Part shown: positions 1 through 12,459 of the stretch, piece by piece
Layout: every line of letters starts with the position of its first letter
Numbering within the stretch: position 1 is the first letter of the stretch
From: Aegilops tauschii subsp. strangulata
Taxonomy: Eukaryota > Streptophyta > Magnoliopsida > Poales > Poaceae
Direction of reading: 5' to 3'
Assembly (NCBI RefSeq): GCF_002575655.3
Contig: NC_053037.3
Location: forward strand, 445,563,793 to 445,627,792
DNA length: 64,000 nt
The notes under the pieces: generated by a model
What the model was told of the DNA's origin: nothing
Databases searched by the model: none
Seen by the model: the letters and a program-made list of their open reading frames with translations, nothing else
Made by a program: the position numbers and the translations under genes

Positions 1-1523
1 GGTGATGCACCAAAGTAGCGTAAGTATTTCCCTCAGTTTTTGAGAACCAATGTATCAATCCAGTAGGAGGCTACGCGTGAACCCCTCGCACCTACACACA
101 CAAATAAATCCTCGCAACCAAAGCGATAAGGGGTTGTCAATCCCTACACGGTGACTTACGAGAGTGAGATCTGATAGATATGATAGGATAATATTTTTGG
201 TATTTTTATGATAAAGATGCAAAGTAAAATAGAAGGCAATAAAAATAACTAAGTGTTGGAAGATTAATATGATGGAAAATAGACCTGGGGGCCATAGGTT
301 TCACTAGTGGCTTCTCTCAAGAGCATAAGTATTCTACGGTGGGTGAACAAATTACTGTTGAGCAATTGACAGAATTATAGTTATGAGAATATCTAGGTAT
401 GATCATGTATATAGGCATCACGTCCGAGACAAGTAGACCGACTCCTGCCTGCATCTACTACTATTACTCCACACATCGACCGCTATCCAGCATGCATCTA
501 GAGTATTAAGTTCATAAGATCAGAGTAACGCCTTAAGCAAGATGACATGATGTAGAGGGATAAACTCATGCAATATGATATAAACCCCATCTTGTTATCC
601 TCGATGGCAACAATACTATACGTGCCTTGCTGCCCCTACTGTCACTGGGAAAGGACACCGCAAGATTGAACCCAAAGCTAAGCACTTCTCCCATTGCAAG
701 AAAGATCAATCTAGTAGGCCAAACCAAACTGATAATTCGAAGAGACTTGCAAAGATAACCAATCATAAATAAAAGAATTCAGAAGATTCAAATATTTTTC
801 ATAGATAAACTTGATCGTAAACTCACAATTCATCGGTCTCAACAAACACACCGCAAAAGAAGATTACATCGAATAGATCTCCACAAGAGAGGGGGAGAAC
901 ATTGTATTGAGATCCAAAAAAAGAGAGAAGAAGCCATCTAGCTAATAACTATGGACCCGAAGGTCTGAGGTAAACTACTCACACTTCATCGGAGAGGCTA
1001 TGGTGTTGATGTAGAAGCCCTCCGTGATCGATGCCCCCTCTGGCGGAGCTCCGGAACAGGCCCCAAGATGGGATCTCGCGGGTAGAGAGGTTGCGGCGGT
1101 GGAATTAGGTTTTTGGCTCCGTATCTGGTAGTTTGGGGGTACGTAGGTATATATAGGAGGTAGGAGTATGTCGGTGGAGCAACATGGGGCCCACGAGTGT
1201 GGAGGGCACGCCCAGGGGGGTAGACGCCCCCCTACCTCATGGCTTCCTGGTGGCTTTCTTGACGTAGGGTCCAAGTCCTCTGGATCACGTTCGTTCCGAA
1301 AATCACGTTCCTGAAGGTTTCATTCCGTTTGGACTCCGTTTGATATTCTTTTTCTGCGAAACTCTGAAATAGGCAAAAAACAGCAATTCTGGGCTGGGCC
1401 TCCGGTTAATAGGTTAGTCCCAAAAATAATATAAAAGTGTATAATAAAGCCCAATAATGTCCAAAACAGAAGATAATATAGCATGGAGCAATCAAAAATT
1501 ATAGATACGTTGGAGACGTATCA
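1..1523 (-). mobile_element. Athila-type (Sabrina/WHAM-like) LTR, cut by window start
   Basis: Read on the minus strand this LTR begins at 1523 with TGATACGTCTCCAACGTATC and runs off the left edge. It lacks roughly the last 50 bp present in the three homologous LTRs at 23183-24753, 28380-29932 and 33558-35109. It is directly abutted at 1524 by Angela-type LTR sequence rather than by a polypurine tract. It is therefore a 5' LTR or a solo LTR, with its 3' side outside the window. The expected 5-bp target duplication on the right would be CGCTC (1524-1528). The family name is from memory; LTR identity is clear from the in-window copies. Confidence 0.9.
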
Positions 1524-1601
1524 CGCTCCCCTTTCCTTCTCCTACTCCCTCTCCTTGCCCCTTTCCACCTCCATGAGAAGGAAAAGAGGGGGGGGGGCGA
1601 A

Positions 1602-1630
1602 TCCTACTAGGACTAGGAGTCCTAGTAGGA
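1602..1630. repeat. Perfect inverted repeat in the LTR U3 region
   Basis: Two 13-nt arms, TCCTACTAGGACT and AGTCCTAGTAGGA, are exact reverse complements separated by AGG. The hairpin lies about 50 bp upstream of the TATA box of the plus-strand Angela-type LTR. Confidence 0.9.
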
Positions 1631-1682
1631 CTCCCCCTTTATGGCGCGCCCCCTAGGGCCGGCCTCCTCCCTCTCTCTCTCC

Positions 1683-1690
1683 TTTATATA
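1683..1690 (+). promoter_or_regulatory. TATA box of Angela-type LTR
   Basis: TTTATATA lies downstream of a GC-rich U3 and upstream of the R-U5 region of a plus-strand LTR, the usual position of the LTR promoter. Confidence 0.6.
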
Positions 1691-2118
1691 CGTGGGCAGG
1701 GCACCCCTTGGAGACACACCAATTGTTCCAATCCGTGTGCGGTGTCTGCCTCCACGGTTTACTCCTCCGATCATATTCACGTAGTGCTTAGGTGAAGCCC
1801 TACGCGGATCACATCACCATCACCATCACCACGCCGTCGTGCTGACAAAACTCTCCCTCGGCCCTCTGCTGGATCAAGAGTTCGAGGGACGTCATCAAGC
1901 TGAACGTGTGCAGAACTCGGAGGTGACGTACGTTCAGCGCTTGATCGGTTGGATCGTGAAGACGTTCGACTACATCAACCGCGTTAAACTAACGCTTCTG
2001 CTTTCGGTCTACGAGGGTACGTGGACACACTCTCCCCCTCTCGTTGCTATGCATCTCCAAGATAGATCTTGCGTGATCATAGGAAATTTTTTGCAATTGC
2101 ATGCTACGTTCCCCAACA

Positions 2119-4560
2119 CCTATCTCAGATTTCATGGCCTCAAGCCATCTGCCGGAATCTAGGCTCATCATAGCTTCTTCATAGTTCGTAGGTTTTCCTT
2201 GTTCTAATAACATGACTTCCAGGACACGATCACCGCACCACTCTGGTGCAGATCGTGTTCTGGTTGACCTACGAAGTTCTGTAGTAACTTGATCTGAAGT
2301 TTCATGATCATCATCATTAGCTTCCTCTCTAGTTGGTGTAGGCATCACGGGAACAGTTTTCTCTGATGTACTACTTTCCAATTCAAGAGAAGGTACAATT
2401 ACCTCATCAGGTTCTACTTTCCTCCCACTCACTTCTTTCGAGAGAAATTCCTTCTCTAGAAAGGACCTATTCTTAGCAACAAAGATCTTGCCTTTGGATC
2501 TGTGGTAGAAGGTGTACCCAATAGTTTCTTTAGGCTATCCTACGAAGATGCACTTCTCCGATTTTGGTTTGAGCTTATCAGGCAGAAGCCTTTTGACATA
2601 AGTGTCGCACCCCCAAACTTTAAGAAACGACAGCTTAGGTTTCTTGCCAAACCATAGTTCATGTGGTGTCGTCTCAACGGATTTAGACGGTTCCCTATTT
2701 AAAGTGAATGCGGCTGTCTCTAATGCATAACCCCAAAACGATAGTGGTAAATCGGCAAGAGACATCATAGATCGTACCATATCTAACAAATTATGGTTAG
2801 GACGTTCGACACACCATTATGCAGTGGTGTTCCAGGTGGCGTGGTTGTGAAACAATTCCACATTGTTTTAAATGAAGGCCGAACTTGTAACTCAAATATT
2901 TGCCTCCGCGATCAGATCGTAGAAACTTTATTTTCTTGGTTACAATGATTCTCTACTTCACTCTGAAATTCTTTGAACTTTTCAAGTGTTTCAGACTTAT
3001 GTTTCATTAAGTAGATATATACCCATACCTACTCAAATCATCTGTGAAGGTCAGAAAACAACGATACCCGCCGCGTGCTTCAACACTCATCGGACCACAT
3101 ACATCGGTATGTATTATTTCCAATAAGTCATTAGCTCGCTCCATTGTTCCGAAGAACGGAGTTTTAGTCATCTTGCCTATGAGGCATGGTTCGCAAGCAT
3201 CAAATGATTCATAATCAAGTGATTCCAAAAATCCATTCGCATGGAGTTTTCTTCATGCACTTTACACCAATATGACCTAAACGGCAGTGCCACAAGTATG
3301 TTGCACTATCATTATCAACTTTGCATCTTTTGGCATCAATATTATGAATATGTTTATCACTACGATCGAGATTCAATAAACCATTCACATTGGGTGTATG
3401 ACCATAGAAGGTTTTATTCATGTAAACAGAACAACAATTATTCTCTGACTTAAATGAATAATCTTATTGCAATAAACATGATCTAATCATATCCATGCTC
3501 AACGCAAACACCAAATAACATTTATTTAGGTTCAACACTAATCCCGAAGGTAGAGGGAGTGTGCGATGGTGATTGTATCAACCTTGGAATCACTTCCAAC
3601 ACACATCGTCACCTCGTCCTTAACTAGTCAATGTTTATTCTGCAACTCCTGTTTCGAGTGACTAATCTTAGCAACTGAACCGAGATCAAATACCCAGGGG
3701 CTACTACAAACACTAGTAAGGTACACATCAATAACATGTATATCAAATATTCCTTTGTTCACTTTGCCATCCTTCTTATCCGCCAAGTGTTTGGGGCAGT
3801 TCCGCTTCCAGTGACCATTTCCTTTGCAGTAGAGGCACTCAGTTTCAGGCTTGGGTCCAGCTTTGGGATTCTTCATGGGAGCGGCAACTTGCTTGCTATT
3901 CTTCTTGAATTTTCCTTTCTTTCCCTTGCCCCTTTTCTTGAAACCAGTGGTCTTGTTAATCATCAACACTTGATGCTCCTTCTTGATTTCTACCTTCGCC
4001 GATTTCAGCATCACGAAGTGCCGGGGAATCATTTTTGTCATCCCTTGCATATTATAGTTCATCACAAAGTTCTAGTAGCTTGGTGATAGTGACTAGAGAT
4101 TTTTGTCAATCACTATCTTATCTGGAAGATTAACTCCCACTTGATTCAAGCGATTGTAGTACTCAGACATTCCGAGCACATGCTCACTGGTTGAGCTATT
4201 CTCCTCCATCTTGTAGGCAAAGTTCTTGTCAGAGGTCTCATACCTCCCGACACGGGCATGAGTCTGAAATACCAATTTCATCTCTTGGAACATCCCGTAT
4301 GATCCATGGCGTTCAAAACATTTTTGAAGTCACGGTTCTAAGCTGTAAAGCATGGTGCACTAAACTATCAAGTAGTCATCATACCGACCTTTTGTCAAAA
4401 CATTCATAACGTCTGCATCTGCTCCTGCAATAGGTCTGTCACCTAGCGGTGCATCAAGGACATAATACTTCTGTGCAGCAATGAGGATAATCCTCAGATC
4501 ATGGACGCAGTCCGCATCATTGCTACTATCATCTTTCACTTATTTTTCTCTAGGAACATA
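2119..4560 (-). pseudogene. Angela-type copia gag-pol polyprotein, decayed and truncated
   Basis: Minus-strand fragments appear in copia order. Gag lies at about 4293-4093. A CCHC zinc knuckle (CLYCKGNGHWKRNC) follows within 4065-3628. Next are a protease remnant whose active site reads FDLGS instead of the usual DTG/DSG, then the pre-integrase motif (LWHCRLGH) near 3300. The integrase core lies at 3228-3007 (IHTDVCGPM) and 2789-2535. A spacer with RRSTRTRSAPEW lies at 2432-2130. Stops and frameshifts separate the pieces. The reading frame is broken at 2119 by a plus-strand Angela-type LTR just after WLEAMKSEIG. RT and RNase H would lie left of the window. The leader and 5' LTR of the same element continue at 16077-18540 beyond a nested chromovirus. 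Confidence 0.85.
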
Positions 4561-5118
4561 TCAAAAATATAGGTGAACTATATCGCGAGCTATTGATCTA
4601 CAACATAGTTGCAAATACTATCAGGACTAAGTTCATGATAAATTAAGTTCAATTAATCAAATTACTTAAGAACTCCCACTTAAATAGAACTCCCTCAAGT
4701 CATCTAAGTGATATGTGATCCAAATCAACTAACCCATGTCCGATCCTCACGTGAGATGGGTAGTCATCAATGGTGAACATCTCTATGTTGATCATATCTA
4801 CTATATGATTCATGTTCGACCTTTTGGTCTCCAGTGTTCCGAGGCCATGTCTGTACATGCTAGGCTCGTGAAGTTTAACCCGAGTATTCCGCATGTGCAA
4901 AACTGTCTTGCACCCGTTGTATGTGAACGTAGAGTCTATCACACCCGATCATCACGTGGTGTCTCAACACGATGAACTGTCGCAACGGTGCATACTCAGG
5001 GAGAACAACCTTGAAATTTAGTGAAGGGATCATCTTATAATGCAACCGCCGTACTAAGAAAAATAAGATGCATAATAGATAAACATCACATGCAATCAAA
5101 ATATGTGACATGATGTGG
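4561..5118 (-). mobile_element. Angela-type untranslated leader, distal part
   Basis: Non-coding leader between the Angela-type gag and its 5' LTR, interrupted at 5118/5119 by the chromovirus. The last five bases, TGTGG (5114-5118), are repeated at 16073-16077 and form the chromovirus TSD. No gene is seen. Confidence 0.75.
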
Positions 5119-7876
5119 TGTAGCGACCAGACCTCAAACAGTCTGTGCTTCTGTGCACCAGTGTCATCCCTGGATCAGTAATGCTGACACGCACAGTACA
5201 AACAGAGGACTTATAATAGAGTAGAAATCACACACTTATTACAACGAGTATCTCAAAAGAGAAATAAGTATGATAAATATGGCTTAAGGCCATCTAATAC
5301 GATAACAGCGGAAGACTTGGAAGATAAGTGAGTCCATCAACTCCAACGGCATCACTGAGTATAAGACCACGACCTAAGGCACCTTAATCATCGTCTGAAA
5401 AGTCTGCAACATGAAACGTTGCAGCCCGAAAACGGGTCAGCACATGGAATATGCTAGCAAAATAACACATAGAGAGTAATGAACAAAATGATGCTATCAC
5501 TACATGCATATTTGGCTGGTAGAAGGCTCTATGGTTACTGTTTTGCAAAAAGCCAATTTTCCCTACTGAAAAGGAATAAATTTTATTTAACTATCATGGT
5601 GGTTGTTAAACATTGAGATGGTTGACAGCATCTCAATCCCAATTAAGTATCATCATTAACCCAAAAAAATTATTTAAAGTAACATGGTGATGAGATTCAC
5701 ATGATAATCCAAATACTAGATACTCAAAACGTCCATAACCGGGGACACGGCTAACCATGATTAGTTTATACACTCTGCAGAGGTTTGTGCACTTTTCCCC
5801 ACAAGACTCGATCGCCTCCGCTTGATTCTCGCACTACATGATGTTTGAGAAACGGATGACCGAGGCACAGTCTTTCAGAAGCGTTTGCACCTTACGATGT
5901 GATAGACCGTACCAACCTACATCCCCTACATCTGCTAGTCTACCACTATAAGAGTTCACACAACTTAGTCAACTATGCTAGAGCCCATAATAGCTTGTGG
6001 CTGCACACGGAAGTTTCTAGCATGAATAATCTCATGATCCCTTTGAACCTGGGTGGCGGTCCAAAAAGAAACAGGCAATCCTGGAATACCCAGGTACCTC
6101 AATCCACCCAGATGTGAGTTTTAGTTGCCACCTTAAGTAAACCATTAATTAACAATCTCACATCTGTCGTGAATATCTCTCAAACCCAATCCACGTCTAC
6201 TAGCATAGCATAGCGATATAAGCAAACGTAGAAGTAACTCCCAAGGGTTTGATAATAAAACAGGTAATAGGTACTACCTCAACTACTTCCCGATACCCAC
6301 AATTTAATTAGGTCCTAACCATGCAATGTTTGAGGGTTGATCTAATGCAATAAAACTGGGTAGTAAAGAGGTATGATCAAAGTGTTACTTGCCTTGCTGA
6401 TGATCCGTGAAACTTAGAGATTCGAAGTAGCAAGCGGCGCACTCCGGGTACTCTATCGCAAAGAAACAAGCATACAATAAGAACACATCAAATGCACAGG
6501 TAAAACTCAAATAAAAAAATCTAACCAGAAATTTCAACTTAAGAACTCCGGTTTGCAAAAAGAATCAATTCGAACGAAACAACGAAAGTCAAACGGCGAA
6601 AGAAACAAGCTTCGTTTACTAATCTGGATCTAAGTCAAATTTTACAGTAGCAAAAACTTGTTTGAGTAGGTTAAACGGAAAGAGAATTTCGAGATGAAAC
6701 TCTAGGCGCTTGAATCGCCTGATTCCGTTAAACGAGCGAAAAGTTAAACTTAAACGAAAAACAGATCGGAAATCGTGATTTGGAATAATCGCGGAAAATC
6801 CAGCAAAAAAGAAAACTGACGAACAGTTAAACGAACGGTGGTTCGTTAACTGCGACTAACCGACGAACACGTTCGTTAAAACGAACGGATCGGTGAACGT
6901 TCACTAACTAACTAAACCGACAGAAAAAATAAACCGATCTAATAAAATAAAACAAGGGTTTCGGGAAAAAAATAAACCGAAACGGTTTTCCGGCGAAAAA
7001 CCGCGCGGCGGCTACCTCGGTCCGGCGGGACTCCGGCAGGGTCGGGCGGGGCTCCGGCGGGCTCGGGAGAGGGCGGCGAGGGGCGGCGGGGCTGCGGGGT
7101 CGTCGGGGGTGGCGAGGGGCGGCGTTCGGGGCTCCGGGCGGCGGCTCCTCTCGGCGGCGGCGGCTTCGAGCTCCGGTGGGGCTCCTCGGGCGGCGTCGGG
7201 TGAGGAACGGGGCGGGGTGGGGTATATAAGAGAGGAGGGGGGTGCCGTGGGGGAGGGGGCGACGGGCGGCGGCCGTGCTCGAGCGGGACTCGGGCGGCGG
7301 CGGGTCTCCAGGTCGGGGACGACTCGGGCGGCTGGGCTGGGCCGTCAGCTGGGCTTCGGCCCAGTCGGCGCGCTCGGGGGTTTTTTTAATTAATTCCGCC
7401 GAACCTAGAAAAATCGCAGAAAAATAAATAAAAATCTAAAAATGCCAAAATAAATTTTTCACCGTCTAATTAAAATAATTAGAACGAGGTGAACATTTTC
7501 TTGGCCCTAAAAATGCAGTTTTTAAAACTTGCAATTTTTTAATGTAAATAAAATTGCAAATAAAATCCGAATAAAATCAAATATTTGATTTTAATGTTTT
7601 TCCTCCAATATTTCAGTGATCGTGGAGAAGTCATATTTTCTCCTCTCATTTATTTTAATATGAAATATTTTTCGGAGGGAAAAATAATTGAAAACCAAAA
7701 ATCCTCGTTTCATTATTTGATAAAAATCAAATATGAAAACCGGGAAAAATTCCCCACTCTCTCCGAGGGTCCTTGAGTTGCTTAGGATTTCGAGGATTTG
7801 CCAAAATGCAATAAAATATGCTATGCAATGATGATCTAATGTATAACATTCCAAATTAAAAATTTGGGATGTTACA
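5119..7876 (-). repeat. Chromovirus 3' LTR
   Basis: 2758-bp LTR bounded by TGTAGCGACC at the left edge and GGGATGTTACA at 7876, matching 13307-16072. It contains a very GC- and CpG-rich block (about 7000-7390) followed by an AT-rich block. Short open frames in the GC-rich block are by-products of base composition. Confidence 0.95.
7223..7230 (+). promoter_or_regulatory. TATATAAG box in chromovirus LTR (sense orientation ambiguous)
   Basis: TATATAAG read on the plus strand (minus: CTTATATA) sits at the edge of the GC-rich LTR block and is conserved in the other LTR at 15429-15436. The plus-strand reading is the better TATA match, although the element is transcribed on the minus strand. Confidence 0.4.
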
Positions 7877-7893
7877 AACCTACCCCCTTAAGA
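7877..7893 (-). other. Polypurine tract of the chromovirus
   Basis: On the minus strand a purine-rich stretch (AAGGGGGTAGGTT) lies directly before the 3' LTR start. It overlaps the end of the polyprotein frame at 7888. Confidence 0.75.
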
Positions 7894-10800
7894 TGAATCT
7901 TGACCTCGAGATTCGGGTTGGCTAGAAAATAGGTGAGAGTGGTTCTTCCGTAGATCTTCCTCTCGCTCCCAGGTGGCTTCGTCTTCAGTGTGGTGACTCC
8001 ACCGAACTTTGCAAAACTTGATAACCTTGCTGCGGGTGACTCGGCTGGCATACTCAAGAATCTTGACTAGTTTCTCCTCATAAGTCAAATCACTTTCCAA
8101 CTGAATCACTTCCACTGGTACTGTATCTCTCAGTGGTATCTCAGCCATCTCTGCGTGGCACTTCTTCAACTGGGAAACGTGAAATACATCATGAACTCCT
8201 GACAATCCTTCAGGCAATTCCAGCTTGTAAGCGACTTCTCCCATACGCTCCGGAATTCTGTATGGTCCGATAAAACGTGGCGCTAACTTTCCTTTAACTC
8301 TGAAGCGCTTAACTCCTCGAAGTGGTGATACACGAAGATAAACTCTGTCTCCGACTTCGTGAACTGTCTCCTTGCGTTTAGAACCCGCATAACTCTTCTG
8401 CCTGGATTGGGCTACCTTGAGCCTATCGCGAATCAACTTCACTTTCTGTTCAGACTCTTTAATCAAATCTGGTCCAAACAACTGACGGTCTCCAACTTCG
8501 TCCCATAACAATGGTGTTCTACACCTCCTTCCGTACAAAGCTTCGAAAGGGGCCATTTTCAAACTGGTTTGATAACTGTTGTTGTAAGAAAACTCTGCAT
8601 ACGGCAAATTGTCTTCCCAACTAGATCCATAATCTAGCGCACAAGCTCTCAACATGTCTTCCAAAATCTGATTGACTCTCTTGGTCTGTCCATCTGTCTG
8701 TGGATGAAAAGCTGTACTGAATTCTAGCCTGGTTCCCAAAGTTTCATGTAACTGATTCCAAAACTTTGAGGTAAACTGGGTTCCTCTATCTGATACAATG
8801 GTCCTCGGAACTCCATGCAGACATACGATTCTGGTCATGTATATTTTTGCCAACTTAGCACTGGTGTAAGTGGTCTTCACTGGGATGAAATGAGCTACTT
8901 TCGTCAAACGATCGACTACAACCCATATCGAGTCATAGCCTGAACGAGTCCTGGGCAATCCCGTGATAAAATCCATGCCTAGTTTATCCCACTTCCATTC
9001 GGGTATCGGCAATGGCTGTAGCAATCCTGCTGGCTTCTGATGCTCTGCCTTTACTCTCTGACATACATCACAAACTGCTACATACTCCGCAATATCCTTC
9101 TTCATTCCGGTCCACCAGAAAGTATCCTTCAAATCCAAATACATCTTGGTATTTCCTAGGTGAATCGAATACCGTGAATCATGGGCCTCTTGCAAGATCA
9201 TCTTCCTGATCTCCGGATCATTGGGCACATAAACGCGGTCCTCAAACCATAAGGTATCGTGCTCAACCTCACGAAATCCCTTGGCTTTTCCTTTACTCAT
9301 CCTTTTCTTTATCTCGTCAATTTCCTTGTTTGTCTTCTGAGCTTCCCTGATCCTTTCCATCAAGGTAGACTGAATCTCCAACGTTGCTAAATAGCCTCTT
9401 GGAACTATCTCCAAACATAGCTCGCGAAGATCCTCAGCTAATACTTTCGGTAACTCTCCGGTCATGAGGGTGTTGACATGGCTCTTGCGGCTCAACGCGT
9501 CTGCTACTACGTTAGCCTTTCCAGGGTGATAATGCAATCTCATATCATAATCCTTTATGAGTTCCAACCATCTCCTCTGCCTGAGATTCAACTCCTTCTG
9601 CGTGAAAATGTACTTCAAACTCTTGTTATCCGTGTACACCTCACAGTGATTTCCGATGAGAAAATGTCTCCATGTCTTCAACGCATGTACTACGGCTGCT
9701 AACTCCAAATCATGGGTGGCATAATTCTTCTCATGGGGTTTAAGTTGTCGTGAAGCATATGAAACAACTCTTCCTTCCTACATAAGCACTGCTCCAAGTC
9801 CTCGACGAGAAGCGTCACAATAAACTTCATAATCCTTGCGTTGGTCTGGCAGAATCAACACTGGTGATGTAACCAAACATTTCTTCAACTCTTGGAAACT
9901 AGCTTCACAATCCTCAGTACAATTGAACTTAGTATCTTTCTTCAATAGCCCAGTCATGGGCTTTGCAATCTTCGAGAAATTCTCAATGAACCTCCGGTAG
10001 TATCCTGCGAGTCCAAGGAAACTACGGATTTCTCCAACTGACGTGGGTGATTCCCAATTGGTCAAAGTGACAACTTTGGTAGGGTCTACTGCTATTCCTT
10101 CTCTGGATATAACATGTCTGAGGAATCCAACTTCCTTCAGCCAAAACTCACATTTACTGAATTTGGCATATAACTGATGTTCTCTGAGCTTCTCAAGTAC
10201 CAAACGCAGATGCTCCTCTTCGTTCTTTGAGTAGACCAAAATGTCATCAATGAACACCACGACGAACTTATCCAAAAACTCCATAAACATTTTGTTCATC
10301 AGGTTCATGAAATAGGCAGGTGCGTTAGTCAGACCAAATGACTTAACGGTATACTCATACAGCCCATACCTGGTGGTAAAAGCCGTCTTAGGTATATCCT
10401 GCTCTCGAATCTTCAACTGATGGTATCCTGATCGTAGATCGATCTTGGAAAATACCTTAGCTCCTTGTAAGCGGTCAAACAAATCATTGATCATCGGGAG
10501 TGGGTACTTATTTTTGATGGTCACTTCATTCAATCCACGATAATCAACAACCATCCTTAACGATCCATCCTTCTTCTCCACTAGAAGTACCGGCGATCCC
10601 CAAGGTGACGAACTTGGGCGAATATAGCCTTTATCCAGTAACTCCTTAATCTGCTTCTTAATCTCCTCCAAATCTTTTGCGGGCATCCTGTATGGTCTCT
10701 TAGATATTGGTCCTGTGCCTGGCAAAAGCTCAATCAAAAACTCGATGTCTCTATCTGGTGGTATGCCTGGCAACTCCCCTGGAAATACGTCGGGGTAATC

Positions 10801-10956
10801 CTTCACCACTGGTACTTTCTCCTGTACAACTCCTGATAAGGAATTTACTTGTGTCCTCTTCGGCACATGCCGGGATACATACTTAATCCTTCTTCCTTCT
10901 GGAGTGGTAAGCAAAATCGACTTACTGGCGCAATCAATGTTCCCTCCATACTTCGA
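7888..10956 (-). pseudogene. Chromovirus pol: RT, RNase H, integrase, chromodomain
   Basis: One minus-strand frame, broken by an in-frame TAG at 9775-9777, encodes the gypsy enzymes in order. RT (about 10700-10100) has the VDYRGLN block and the catalytic FIDDILVYS. RNase H follows, with [14 protein letters not shown] and YTDNKSL. The integrase has an HHCC zinc-binding region ending CDVCQ and the acidic residues in MDFITGLP and VSDRGTQF. The third catalytic position is changed: [10 protein letters not shown] carries Lys where the D-x35-E motif needs Glu. A C-terminal chromodomain ([26 protein letters not shown]) ends the protein. A TGA at about 10957-10959 separates it from protease in the same frame. 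The domain order is that of chromoviruses. The stops and integrase change indicate an inactive copy. Confidence 0.93.
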
Positions 10957-12260
10957 TAATCAATCCATGCCTAATATCACATCCAATCCTTGCGATTCCA
11001 ATACTATTAGGTCTGAGGGAAACACGTAGTTACCAATCCTTAATGGTAACTCATCACACCATAAACTAGCCATATACTCTGCTCCTGGCGAGGTTACTAA
11101 CATGGGTGACCTAAGGGCTTGGGTTGGCAGTTTATACTTATCCACAAATCCCCTTGATCTGTATGAATGCGATGCACCAGTATCAAAAAGAACGTGTGCA
11201 GTAAATGGCTTAACCAAAAACTTACCTATTACTGCATCAGGCTGTGCTTCAACCTCCTCCACGTAAACGTGGTTCACTTGTCCTTTGTTAAAAGGGTTCG
11301 GCTTCTTCCCAGAGCTTCCATTGACATTTCCATTCTGGGCTTCAGAACATTCATTGGTATAATGTCGAGTCTTCTGACACTTAAAGCAAGTGACTTGGCT
11401 CAGGTCTCTCTTAGCTGGGGTTGAAGGGTTGGTACAGTTCTGGCCATTGCTTCCTCCATTCCCATTACCATTCTTGGGGCCATTATGGTTGTGCGAACTA
11501 CCTCCTCCATGGGTATGCTGAAAATGTCCTCCCGATTTTGGGGTAAAACGTGGCTTCTGCTGAGCTCCAGAATTGTACTTCCCTTGTCCATACTTCCTCT
11601 TACGGTTTTCAATCTGCTGCTGCTTCCCTTCAATCATGAGAGCTCTATCTACCAACTCCTGGTAGTTGTTGAAGGTTGCTACCATCAACTGCATGCTCAG
11701 CTCATCATTCAGTCCTTCCAGAAACTTCTCCTGCTTGGCTACATCTGTAGCAACGTCATCTGGAGCATAACGTGCTAACTTACTAAAGTCCTCCACATAC
11801 TGGCCTACGGTGCGTCCTCCTTGGCATAGGTTGTGAAACTCACGCTTCTTCATGGCCATAGCTCCTGCTGAAACATGGGCAGTACGGAAAGCTTGCTGAA
11901 ACTGGCCCATGTGACAGTGTCAATAGGGTGTGTGGTTGTGTAATTCTCCTACCATGATGTTGCGGGTCCATCAAGCTGATGTGCGGCAAAACGCACTCTC
12001 TCCGCATCTGTGCATCCTGCAGTGGTCAACTCCCTTCCAACTTTGCGGAGCCAATCATCTACAACAATCGGCTCGGTGCTGCTGGAAAACACCGGCGAAT
12101 TTAGCCTCAAGAAACGGGTTAAGTGATCAACAGGTGGTGGTGGTGGGTTGTTGTTGTTGCCTTGGTTCTGTACTAACACTTGCATCAGGGCATTCTGCTG
12201 CTGTATCAACTGAGTGATCTCCGGTGGAAAAACAAATCCGGCGTCGCGTCTCGGAGGCAT
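10957..12260 (-). pseudogene. Chromovirus gag and aspartic protease
   Basis: Starts at MPPRRDAGF (ATG at 12260) with a Gln/Asn-rich stretch, then retrotransposon gag sequence. A stop (TAG after PATSW, about 11947) and a nearby frameshift (about 11912) break it. The frame resumes through 11910-10960 with RTVGQYVEDFSKLARYAPD. A CCHC knuckle (CFKCQKTRHYTNEC) follows, with Arg in place of the usual Gly. A protease with the intact active site VLFDTGASHSY and flap end LDVILGMD comes last. The frame is then closed by TGA, apparently a Trp codon change, before RT. It sits directly downstream of the extra ORF at 12460-13196. Confidence 0.9.
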
Positions 12261-12459
12261 CTGATAGGTTTAGAAAAGATGAGATATAGAATAGAATGAG
12301 GTCTAGAGGGAAAACACTACCCATATGCTCATGAGACAAACACAATCAATATCACTCAATCAATTCAAACAAGGCATACAATCGATCTAACTATTGTTAC
12401 TACGTGTTCGGACTATACTATATACATGGGGAAATACTGCTACTGATTATGGGGGTCTA

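Larger units (their letters stand above)
1524..2118 (+). mobile_element. Angela/BARE-type copia LTR, 3' part
   Basis: Plus-strand LTR remnant with a TATA box (1683-1690), the R-U5 region and a CCCCAACA 3' end at 2118. Its left part is displaced by the Athila-type LTR at 1-1523. It resembles the minus-strand LTR at 16782-18540, sharing the text around the transcription start and the ACGAGGGTACGTGGA-type U5 block. It lies inside the integrase/RT spacer of a minus-strand Angela-type polyprotein, so an Angela-type LTR sits in an antisense Angela-type host. Its TSD would be CCTAT (2119-2123). Confidence 0.85.

Noticed and set aside
7109..7427. Plus-strand frames in the chromovirus LTR, also at 15166-15635
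   Set aside because: They sit in the CpG-rich LTR block, are Gly/Arg-rich and are not conserved in frame between the two LTRs.
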